Assembly (NCBI GenBank): GCA_037349105.1
Contig: JAYJMM010000033.1
Span: forward strand, 62,001-126,000
Length of the DNA stretch: 64,000 nucleotides
Direction: 5' to 3'
Source: Limnomonas spitsbergensis
Lineage: Eukaryota; Chlorophyta; Chlorophyceae; Chlamydomonadales
The translations under genes and the position numbers were made by a program. Below, piece after piece: positions 52,901 to 64,000 of this stretch. Below the pieces are notes generated by a model that had not been told where the DNA came from, ran no database searches, and saw nothing but the letters and a program-made list of their open reading frames with translations. Positions within the stretch are counted from its first letter, which is position 1. Every line of letters begins with the position of its first letter.

Positions 52901-55900
52901 GCAGACCAGTGATTAATCAGCTGCAGACCAGTGATTAATCAGCTGCAGACCAGTGATTAATCAGCTGCAGACCAGTGATTAATCAGCTGCAGACCAGTGA
53001 TTAATCAGCTGCAGACCAGTGATTAATCAGCTGCAGACCAGTGATTAATCAGCTGCAGACCAGTGATTAATCAGCTGCAGACCAGTGATTAATCAGCTGC
53101 AGACCAGTGATTAATCAGCTGCAGACCAGTGATTAATCAGCTGCAGACCAGTGATTAATCAGCTGCAGACCAGTGATTAATCAGCTGCAGACCAGTGATT
53201 AATCAGCTGCAGACCAGTGATTAATCAGCTGCAGACCAGTGATTAATCAGCTGCAGACCAGTGATTAATCAGCTGCAGACCAGTGATTAATCAGCTGCAG
53301 ACCAGTGATTAATCAGCTGCAGACCAGTGATTAATCAGCTGCAGACCAGTGATTAATCAGCTGCAGACCAGTGATTAATCAGCTGCAGACCAGTGATTAA
53401 TCAGCTGCAGACCAGTGATTAATCAGCTGCAGACCAGTGATTAATCAGCTGCAGACCAGTGATTAATCAGCTGCAGACCAGTGATTAATCAGCTGCAGAC
53501 CAGTGATTAATCAGCTGCAGACCAGTGATTAATCAGCTGCAGACCAGTGATTAATCAGCTGCAGACCAGTGATTAATCAGCTGCAGACCAGTGATTAATC
53601 AGCTGCAGACCAGTGATTAATCAGCTGCAGACCAGTGATTAATCAGCTGCAGACCAGTGATTAATCAGCTGCAGACCAGTGATTAATCAGCTGCAGACCA
53701 GTGATTAATCAGCTGCAGACCAGTGATTAATCAGCTGCAGACCAGTGATTAATCAGCTGCAGACCAGTGATTAATCAGCTGCAGACCAGTGATTAATCAG
53801 CTGCAGACCAGTGATTAATCAGCTGCAGACCAGTGATTAATCAGCTGCAGACCAGTGATTAATCAGCTGCAGACCAGTGATTAATCAGCTGCAGACCAGT
53901 GATTAATCAGCTGCAGACCAGTGATTAATCAGCTGCAGACCAGTGATTAATCAGCTGCAGACCAGTGATTAATCAGCTGCAGACCAGTGATTAATCAGCT
54001 GCAGACCAGTGATTAATCAGCTGCAGACCAGTGATTAATCAGCTGCAGACCAGTGATTAATCAGCTGCAGACCAGTGATTAATCAGCTGCAGACCAGTGA
54101 TTAATCAGCTGCAGACCAGTGATTAATCAGCTGCAGACCAGTGATTAATCAGCTGCAGACCAGTGATTAATCAGCTGCAGACCAGTGATTAATCAGCTGC
54201 AGACCAGTGATTAATCAGCTGCAGACCAGTGATTAATCAGCTGCAGACCAGTGATTAATCAGCTGCAGACCAGTGATTAATCAGCTGCAGACCAGTGATT
54301 AATCAGCTGCAGACCAGTGATTAATCAGCTGCAGACCAGTGATTAATCAGCTGCAGACCAGTGATTAATCAGCTGCAGACCAGTGATTAATCAGCTGCAG
54401 ACCAGTGATTAATCAGCTGCAGACCAGTGATTAATCAGCTGCAGACCAGTGATTAATCAGCTGCAGACCAGTGATTAATCAGCTGCAGACCAGTGATTAA
54501 TCAGCTGCAGACCAGTGATTAATCAGCTGCAGACCAGTGATTAATCAGCTGCAGACCAGTGATTAATCAGCTGCAGACCAGTGATTAATCAGCTGCAGAC
54601 CAGTGATTAATCAGCTGCAGACCAGTGATTAATCAGCTGCAGACCAGTGATTAATCAGCTGCAGACCAGTGATTAATCAGCTGCAGACCAGTGATTAATC
54701 AGCTGCAGACCAGTGATTAATCAGCTGCAGACCAGTGATTAATCAGCTGCAGACCAGTGATTAATCAGCTGCAGACCAGTGATTAATCAGCTGCAGACCA
54801 GTGATTAATCAGCTGCAGACCAGTGATTAATCAGCTGCAGACCAGTGATTAATCAGCTGCAGACCAGTGATTAATCAGCTGCAGACCAGTGATTAATCAG
54901 CTGCAGACCAGTGATTAATCAGCTGCAGACCAGTGATTAATCAGCTGCAGACCAGTGATTAATCAGCTGCAGACCAGTGATTAATCAGCTGCAGACCAGT
55001 GATTAATCAGCTGCAGACCAGTGATTAATCAGCTGCAGACCAGTGATTAATCAGCTGCAGACCAGTGATTAATCAGCTGCAGACCAGTGATTAATCAGCT
55101 GCAGACCAGTGATTAATCAGCTGCAGACCAGTGATTAATCAGCTGCAGACCAGTGATTAATCAGCTGCAGACCAGTGATTAATCAGCTGCAGACCAGTGA
55201 TTAATCAGCTGCAGACCAGTGATTAATCAGCTGCAGACCAGTGATTAATCAGCTGCAGACCAGTGATTAATCAGCTGCAGACCAGTGATTAATCAGCTGC
55301 AGACCAGTGATTAATCAGCTGCAGACCAGTGATTAATCAGCTGCAGACCAGTGATTAATCAGCTGCAGACCAGTGATTAATCAGCTGCAGACCAGTGATT
55401 AATCAGCTGCAGACCAGTGATTAATCAGCTGCAGACCAGTGATTAATCAGCTGCAGACCAGTGATTAATCAGCTGCAGACCAGTGATTAATCAGCTGCAG
55501 ACCAGTGATTAATCAGCTGCAGACCAGTGATTAATCAGCTGCAGACCAGTGATTAATCAGCTGCAGACCAGTGATTAATCAGCTGCAGACCAGTGATTAA
55601 TCAGCTGCAGACCAGTGATTAATCAGCTGCAGACCAGTGATTAATCAGCTGCAGACCAGTGATTAATCAGCTGCAGACCAGTGATTAATCAGCTGCAGAC
55701 CAGTGATTAATCAGCTGCAGACCAGTGATTAATCAGCTGCAGACCAGTGATTAATCAGCTGCAGACCAGTGATTAATCAGCTGCAGACCAGTGATTAATC
55801 AGCTGCAGACCAGTGATTAATCAGCTGCAGACCAGTGATTAATCAGCTGCAGACCAGTGATTAATCAGCTGCAGACCAGTGATTAATCAGCTGCAGACCA

Positions 55901-58900
55901 GTGATTAATCAGCTGCAGACCAGTGATTAATCAGCTGCAGACCAGTGATTAATCAGCTGCAGACCAGTGATTAATCAGCTGCAGACCAGTGATTAATCAG
56001 CTGCAGACCAGTGATTAATCAGCTGCAGACCAGTGATTAATCAGCTGCAGACCAGTGATTAATCAGCTGCAGACCAGTGATTAATCAGCTGCAGACCAGT
56101 GATTAATCAGCTGCAGACCAGTGATTAATCAGCTGCAGACCAGTGATTAATCAGCTGCAGACCAGTGATTAATCAGCTGCAGACCAGTGATTAATCAGCT
56201 GCAGACCAGTGATTAATCAGCTGCAGACCAGTGATTAATCAGCTGCAGACCAGTGATTAATCAGCTGCAGACCAGTGATTAATCAGCTGCAGACCAGTGA
56301 TTAATCAGCTGCAGACCAGTGATTAATCAGCTGCAGACCAGTGATTAATCAGCTGCAGACCAGTGATTAATCAGCTGCAGACCAGTGATTAATCAGCTGC
56401 AGACCAGTGATTAATCAGCTGCAGACCAGTGATTAATCAGCTGCAGACCAGTGATTAATCAGCTGCAGACCAGTGATTAATCAGCTGCAGACCAGTGATT
56501 AATCAGCTGCAGACCAGTGATTAATCAGCTGCAGACCAGTGATTAATCAGCTGCAGACCAGTGATTAATCAGCTGCAGACCAGTGATTAATCAGCTGCAG
56601 ACCAGTGATTAATCAGCTGCAGACCAGTGATTAATCAGCTGCAGACCAGTGATTAATCAGCTGCAGACCAGTGATTAATCAGCTGCAGACCAGTGATTAA
56701 TCAGCTGCAGACCAGTGATTAATCAGCTGCAGACCAGTGATTAATCAGCTGCAGACCAGTGATTAATCAGCTGCAGACCAGTGATTAATCAGCTGCAGAC
56801 CAGTGATTAATCAGCTGCAGACCAGTGATTAATCAGCTGCAGACCAGTGATTAATCAGCTGCAGACCAGTGATTAATCAGCTGCAGACCAGTGATTAATC
56901 AGCTGCAGACCAGTGATTAATCAGCTGCAGACCAGTGATTAATCAGCTGCAGACCAGTGATTAATCAGCTGCAGACCAGTGATTAATCAGCTGCAGACCA
57001 GTGATTAATCAGCTGCAGACCAGTGATTAATCAGCTGCAGACCAGTGATTAATCAGCTGCAGACCAGTGATTAATCAGCTGCAGACCAGTGATTAATCAG
57101 CTGCAGACCAGTGATTAATCAGCTGCAGACCAGTGATTAATCAGCTGCAGACCAGTGATTAATCAGCTGCAGACCAGTGATTAATCAGCTGCAGACCAGT
57201 GATTAATCAGCTGCAGACCAGTGATTAATCAGCTGCAGACCAGTGATTAATCAGCTGCAGACCAGTGATTAATCAGCTGCAGACCAGTGATTAATCAGCT
57301 GCAGACCAGTGATTAATCAGCTGCAGACCAGTGATTAATCAGCTGCAGACCAGTGATTAATCAGCTGCAGACCAGTGATTAATCAGCTGCAGACCAGTGA
57401 TTAATCAGCTGCAGACCAGTGATTAATCAGCTGCAGACCAGTGATTAATCAGCTGCAGACCAGTGATTAATCAGCTGCAGACCAGTGATTAATCAGCTGC
57501 AGACCAGTGATTAATCAGCTGCAGACCAGTGATTAATCAGCTGCAGACCAGTGATTAATCAGCTGCAGACCAGTGATTAATCAGCTGCAGACCAGTGATT
57601 AATCAGCTGCAGACCAGTGATTAATCAGCTGCAGACCAGTGATTAATCAGCTGCAGACCAGTGATTAATCAGCTGCAGACCAGTGATTAATCAGCTGCAG
57701 ACCAGTGATTAATCAGCTGCAGACCAGTGATTAATCAGCTGCAGACCAGTGATTAATCAGCTGCAGACCAGTGATTAATCAGCTGCAGACCAGTGATTAA
57801 TCAGCTGCAGACCAGTGATTAATCAGCTGCAGACCAGTGATTAATCAGCTGCAGACCAGTGATTAATCAGCTGCAGACCAGTGATTAATCAGCTGCAGAC
57901 CAGTGATTAATCAGCTGCAGACCAGTGATTAATCAGCTGCAGACCAGTGATTAATCAGCTGCAGACCAGTGATTAATCAGCTGCAGACCAGTGATTAATC
58001 AGCTGCAGACCAGTGATTAATCAGCTGCAGACCAGTGATTAATCAGCTGCAGACCAGTGATTAATCAGCTGCAGACCAGTGATTAATCAGCTGCAGACCA
58101 GTGATTAATCAGCTGCAGACCAGTGATTAATCAGCTGCAGACCAGTGATTAATCAGCTGCAGACCAGTGATTAATCAGCTGCAGACCAGTGATTAATCAG
58201 CTGCAGACCAGTGATTAATCAGCTGCAGACCAGTGATTAATCAGCTGCAGACCAGTGATTAATCAGCTGCAGACCAGTGATTAATCAGCTGCAGACCAGT
58301 GATTAATCAGCTGCAGACCAGTGATTAATCAGCTGCAGACCAGTGATTAATCAGCTGCAGACCAGTGATTAATCAGCTGCAGACCAGTGATTAATCAGCT
58401 GCAGACCAGTGATTAATCAGCTGCAGACCAGTGATTAATCAGCTGCAGACCAGTGATTAATCAGCTGCAGACCAGTGATTAATCAGCTGCAGACCAGTGA
58501 TTAATCAGCTGCAGACCAGTGATTAATCAGCTGCAGACCAGTGATTAATCAGCTGCAGACCAGTGATTAATCAGCTGCAGACCAGTGATTAATCAGCTGC
58601 AGACCAGTGATTAATCAGCTGCAGACCAGTGATTAATCAGCTGCAGACCAGTGATTAATCAGCTGCAGACCAGTGATTAATCAGCTGCAGACCAGTGATT
58701 AATCAGCTGCAGACCAGTGATTAATCAGCTGCAGACCAGTGATTAATCAGCTGCAGACCAGTGATTAATCAGCTGCAGACCAGTGATTAATCAGCTGCAG
58801 ACCAGTGATTAATCAGCTGCAGACCAGTGATTAATCAGCTGCAGACCAGTGATTAATCAGCTGCAGACCAGTGATTAATCAGCTGCAGACCAGTGATTAA

Positions 58901-61900
58901 TCAGCTGCAGACCAGTGATTAATCAGCTGCAGACCAGTGATTAATCAGCTGCAGACCAGTGATTAATCAGCTGCAGACCAGTGATTAATCAGCTGCAGAC
59001 CAGTGATTAATCAGCTGCAGACCAGTGATTAATCAGCTGCAGACCAGTGATTAATCAGCTGCAGACCAGTGATTAATCAGCTGCAGACCAGTGATTAATC
59101 AGCTGCAGACCAGTGATTAATCAGCTGCAGACCAGTGATTAATCAGCTGCAGACCAGTGATTAATCAGCTGCAGACCAGTGATTAATCAGCTGCAGACCA
59201 GTGATTAATCAGCTGCAGACCAGTGATTAATCAGCTGCAGACCAGTGATTAATCAGCTGCAGACCAGTGATTAATCAGCTGCAGACCAGTGATTAATCAG
59301 CTGCAGACCAGTGATTAATCAGCTGCAGACCAGTGATTAATCAGCTGCAGACCAGTGATTAATCAGCTGCAGACCAGTGATTAATCAGCTGCAGACCAGT
59401 GATTAATCAGCTGCAGACCAGTGATTAATCAGCTGCAGACCAGTGATTAATCAGCTGCAGACCAGTGATTAATCAGCTGCAGACCAGTGATTAATCAGCT
59501 GCAGACCAGTGATTAATCAGCTGCAGACCAGTGATTAATCAGCTGCAGACCAGTGATTAATCAGCTGCAGACCAGTGATTAATCAGCTGCAGACCAGTGA
59601 TTAATCAGCTGCAGACCAGTGATTAATCAGCTGCAGACCAGTGATTAATCAGCTGCAGACCAGTGATTAATCAGCTGCAGACCAGTGATTAATCAGCTGC
59701 AGACCAGTGATTAATCAGCTGCAGACCAGTGATTAATCAGCTGCAGACCAGTGATTAATCAGCTGCAGACCAGTGATTAATCAGCTGCAGACCAGTGATT
59801 AATCAGCTGCAGACCAGTGATTAATCAGCTGCAGACCAGTGATTAATCAGCTGCAGACCAGTGATTAATCAGCTGCAGACCAGTGATTAATCAGCTGCAG
59901 ACCAGTGATTAATCAGCTGCAGACCAGTGATTAATCAGCTGCAGACCAGTGATTAATCAGCTGCAGACCAGTGATTAATCAGCTGCAGACCAGTGATTAA
60001 TCAGCTGCAGACCAGTGATTAATCAGCTGCAGACCAGTGATTAATCAGCTGCAGACCAGTGATTAATCAGCTGCAGACCAGTGATTAATCAGCTGCAGAC
60101 CAGTGATTAATCAGCTGCAGACCAGTGATTAATCAGCTGCAGACCAGTGATTAATCAGCTGCAGACCAGTGATTAATCAGCTGCAGACCAGTGATTAATC
60201 AGCTGCAGACCAGTGATTAATCAGCTGCAGACCAGTGATTAATCAGCTGCAGACCAGTGATTAATCAGCTGCAGACCAGTGATTAATCAGCTGCAGACCA
60301 GTGATTAATCAGCTGCAGACCAGTGATTAATCAGCTGCAGACCAGTGATTAATCAGCTGCAGACCAGTGATTAATCAGCTGCAGACCAGTGATTAATCAG
60401 CTGCAGACCAGTGATTAATCAGCTGCAGACCAGTGATTAATCAGCTGCAGACCAGTGATTAATCAGCTGCAGACCAGTGATTAATCAGCTGCAGACCAGT
60501 GATTAATCAGCTGCAGACCAGTGATTAATCAGCTGCAGACCAGTGATTAATCAGCTGCAGACCAGTGATTAATCAGCTGCAGACCAGTGATTAATCAGCT
60601 GCAGACCAGTGATTAATCAGCTGCAGACCAGTGATTAATCAGCTGCAGACCAGTGATTAATCAGCTGCAGACCAGTGATTAATCAGCTGCAGACCAGTGA
60701 TTAATCAGCTGCAGACCAGTGATTAATCAGCTGCAGACCAGTGATTAATCAGCTGCAGACCAGTGATTAATCAGCTGCAGACCAGTGATTAATCAGCTGC
60801 AGACCAGTGATTAATCAGCTGCAGACCAGTGATTAATCAGCTGCAGACCAGTGATTAATCAGCTGCAGACCAGTGATTAATCAGCTGCAGACCAGTGATT
60901 AATCAGCTGCAGACCAGTGATTAATCAGCTGCAGACCAGTGATTAATCAGCTGCAGACCAGTGATTAATCAGCTGCAGACCAGTGATTAATCAGCTGCAG
61001 ACCAGTGATTAATCAGCTGCAGACCAGTGATTAATCAGCTGCAGACCAGTGATTAATCAGCTGCAGACCAGTGATTAATCAGCTGCAGACCAGTGATTAA
61101 TCAGCTGCAGACCAGTGATTAATCAGCTGCAGACCAGTGATTAATCAGCTGCAGACCAGTGATTAATCAGCTGCAGACCAGTGATTAATCAGCTGCAGAC
61201 CAGTGATTAATCAGCTGCAGACCAGTGATTAATCAGCTGCAGACCAGTGATTAATCAGCTGCAGACCAGTGATTAATCAGCTGCAGACCAGTGATTAATC
61301 AGCTGCAGACCAGTGATTAATCAGCTGCAGACCAGTGATTAATCAGCTGCAGACCAGTGATTAATCAGCTGCAGACCAGTGATTAATCAGCTGCAGACCA
61401 GTGATTAATCAGCTGCAGACCAGTGATTAATCAGCTGCAGACCAGTGATTAATCAGCTGCAGACCAGTGATTAATCAGCTGCAGACCAGTGATTAATCAG
61501 CTGCAGACCAGTGATTAATCAGCTGCAGACCAGTGATTAATCAGCTGCAGACCAGTGATTAATCAGCTGCAGACCAGTGATTAATCAGCTGCAGACCAGT
61601 GATTAATCAGCTGCAGACCAGTGATTAATCAGCTGCAGACCAGTGATTAATCAGCTGCAGACCAGTGATTAATCAGCTGCAGACCAGTGATTAATCAGCT
61701 GCAGACCAGTGATTAATCAGCTGCAGACCAGTGATTAATCAGCTGCAGACCAGTGATTAATCAGCTGCAGACCAGTGATTAATCAGCTGCAGACCAGTGA
61801 TTAATCAGCTGCAGACCAGTGATTAATCAGCTGCAGACCAGTGATTAATCAGCTGCAGACCAGTGATTAATCAGCTGCAGACCAGTGATTAATCAGCTGC

Positions 61901-64000
61901 AGACCAGTGATTAATCAGCTGCAGACCAGTGATTAATCAGCTGCAGACCAGTGATTAATCAGCTGCAGACCAGTGATTAATCAGCTGCAGACCAGTGATT
62001 AATCAGCTGCAGACCAGTGATTAATCAGCTGCAGACCAGTGATTAATCAGCTGCAGACCAGTGATTAATCAGCTGCAGACCAGTGATTAATCAGCTGCAG
62101 ACCAGTGATTAATCAGCTGCAGACCAGTGATTAATCAGCTGCAGACCAGTGATTAATCAGCTGCAGACCAGTGATTAATCAGCTGCAGACCAGTGATTAA
62201 TCAGCTGCAGACCAGTGATTAATCAGCTGCAGACCAGTGATTAATCAGCTGCAGACCAGTGATTAATCAGCTGCAGACCAGTGATTAATCAGCTGCAGAC
62301 CAGTGATTAATCAGCTGCAGACCAGTGATTAATCAGCTGCAGACCAGTGATTAATCAGCTGCAGACCAGTGATTAATCAGCTGCAGACCAGTGATTAATC
62401 AGCTGCAGACCAGTGATTAATCAGCTGCAGACCAGTGATTAATCAGCTGCAGACCAGTGATTAATCAGCTGCAGACCAGTGATTAATCAGCTGCAGACCA
62501 GTGATTAATCAGCTGCAGACCAGTGATTAATCAGCTGCAGACCAGTGATTAATCAGCTGCAGACCAGTGATTAATCAGCTGCAGACCAGTGATTAATCAG
62601 CTGCAGACCAGTGATTAATCAGCTGCAGACCAGTGATTAATCAGCTGCAGACCAGTGATTAATCAGCTGCAGACCAGTGATTAATCAGCTGCAGACCAGT
62701 GATTAATCAGCTGCAGACCAGTGATTAATCAGCTGCAGACCAGTGATTAATCAGCTGCAGACCAGTGATTAATCAGCTGCAGACCAGTGATTAATCAGCT
62801 GCAGACCAGTGATTAATCAGCTGCAGACCAGTGATTAATCAGCTGCAGACCAGTGATTAATCAGCTGCAGACCAGTGATTAATCAGCTGCAGACCAGTGA
62901 TTAATCAGCTGCAGACCAGTGATTAATCAGCTGCAGACCAGTGATTAATCAGCTGCAGACCAGTGATTAATCAGCTGCAGACCAGTGATTAATCAGCTGC
63001 AGACCAGTGATTAATCAGCTGCAGACCAGTGATTAATCAGCTGCAGACCAGTGATTAATCAGCTGCAGACCAGTGATTAATCAGCTGCAGACCAGTGATT
63101 AATCAGCTGCAGACCAGTGATTAATCAGCTGCAGACCAGTGATTAATCAGCTGCAGACCAGTGATTAATCAGCTGCAGACCAGTGATTAATCAGCTGCAG
63201 ACCAGTGATTAATCAGCTGCAGACCAGTGATTAATCAGCTGCAGACCAGTGATTAATCAGCTGCAGACCAGTGATTAATCAGCTGCAGACCAGTGATTAA
63301 TCAGCTGCAGACCAGTGATTAATCAGCTGCAGACCAGTGATTAATCAGCTGCAGACCAGTGATTAATCAGCTGCAGACCAGTGATTAATCAGCTGCAGAC
63401 CAGTGATTAATCAGCTGCAGACCAGTGATTAATCAGCTGCAGACCAGTGATTAATCAGCTGCAGACCAGTGATTAATCAGCTGCAGACCAGTGATTAATC
63501 AGCTGCAGACCAGTGATTAATCAGCTGCAGACCAGTGATTAATCAGCTGCAGACCAGTGATTAATCAGCTGCAGACCAGTGATTAATCAGCTGCAGACCA
63601 GTGATTAATCAGCTGCAGACCAGTGATTAATCAGCTGCAGACCAGTGATTAATCAGCTGCAGACCAGTGATTAATCAGCTGCAGACCAGTGATTAATCAG
63701 CTGCAGACCAGTGATTAATCAGCTGCAGACCAGTGATTAATCAGCTGCAGACCAGTGATTAATCAGCTGCAGACCAGTGATTAATCAGCTGCAGACCAGT
63801 GATTAATCAGCTGCAGACCAGTGATTAATCAGCTGCAGACCAGTGATTAATCAGCTGCAGACCAGTGATTAATCAGCTGCAGACCAGTGATTAATCAGCT
63901 GCAGACCAGTGATTAATCAGCTGCAGACCAGTGATTAATCAGCTGCAGACCAGTGATTAATCAGCTGCAGACCAGTGATTAATCAGCTGCAGACCAGTGA
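37945..64000. repeat. Monomorphic satellite zone
   Basis: About 26 kb, roughly 1,184 consecutive units, all appear to match the G-form unit exactly. The line pattern recurs every 660 bases (30 units) without a break, and the register at 63,977 is exactly that set at 8,317. No gene, spacer, insertion or variant was seen. The array is still running at the final base. Perfect identity over this length is either extreme homogenisation or a consensus/assembly effect. Confidence 0.92.

Larger units (their letters stand above)
4013..64000. repeat. Giant 22-bp satellite array, extends beyond the window
   Basis: A 22-bp unit (a clean example is 6516-6537: GATTAATC, then overlapping CAGCTG/CTGCAG, then GACCAGT) is repeated head to tail to the end of the window. 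Composition is 7 A, 5 C, 5 G and 5 T (about 45% GC), with no CpG at all. Each unit holds the 10-bp palindrome TGATTAATCA, a PvuII-type CAGCTG (an E-box CANNTG form) and a PstI-type CTGCAG. Because 22 is not a multiple of 3 and both strands carry TGA and TAA, every frame closes within three units, so no protein is encoded. Known satellites of this kind form heterochromatin, centromeres or subtelomeres; which applies here is not shown. The right end is cut by the window, not by biology. Confidence 0.98.

Noticed and set aside
6516..64000. CRISPR array
   Set aside because: There are no unique spacers: the 22-bp units abut directly, with nothing between them.
6516..64000. Telomere made of long telomerase-templated repeats, as in some budding yeasts
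   Set aside because: Those telomeres have repeats of similar length, but as far as I know they are far shorter overall and carry a G-rich core, which this unit lacks. The increasing purity towards the right is equally expected of a satellite edge.

Overview
The window is almost entirely one tandem satellite. A 22-bp unit starts as decayed copies at about 4,013, becomes near-perfect from 6,516, and runs off the right edge at 64,000. It therefore covers about 60 kb of the 64 kb, roughly 2,700 copies, and its true length is unknown because the window ends inside it. I found no protein-coding gene, RNA gene, CRISPR array or recognisable transposon that I can support. The lack of dense genes, the long satellite and the repeat-rich flank point to a eukaryotic chromosome, in a heterochromatic, centromeric, subtelomeric or knob-like region. 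The taxon cannot be named from sequence alone. The mix of GC-rich palindromic islands and AT-rich stretches in the flank would suit a fungus or an alga, but that is only a guess.

Layout. 1-798: unremarkable sequence with one imperfect hairpin (184-221). 799-1100: a diverged duplicated block of about 110 bp containing a short 12-bp tandem. 1134-1262: an AAAG microsatellite and a strong hairpin (21-bp arms). 1404-1530: a pyrimidine-rich tract. 1733-1925: a tandem duplication of about 95 bp. 1945-2150: AT-rich 12-bp tandems next to a GC-only palindrome. 2181-2475: an outlying, badly decayed island of the same satellite. 2481-2557: a threefold AT/GC motif. 2558-4012: no supportable gene, but another duplicated block (3632-3808) and a pyrimidine/AT tract. 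4013-6515: degenerate edge of the main array. 6516-37,944: homogeneous array with two forms of the unit, G or T at unit position 16. 37,945-64,000: a single form with no variant that I can see.

The main signal is the organisation of this satellite. Variation inside the homogeneous zone is almost confined to one base. The T form falls from about 21-24% of units near 6.5-12.7 kb to zero beyond 37,944. The register is unbroken for 2,530 consecutive units, with one 3-bp deletion at its left end as a landmark. This is what a satellite homogenised by unequal exchange or conversion, with a decaying edge, should look like. The flawless 26 kb at the right must also be tested as an assembly or consensus artefact. 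All counts were made by eye.
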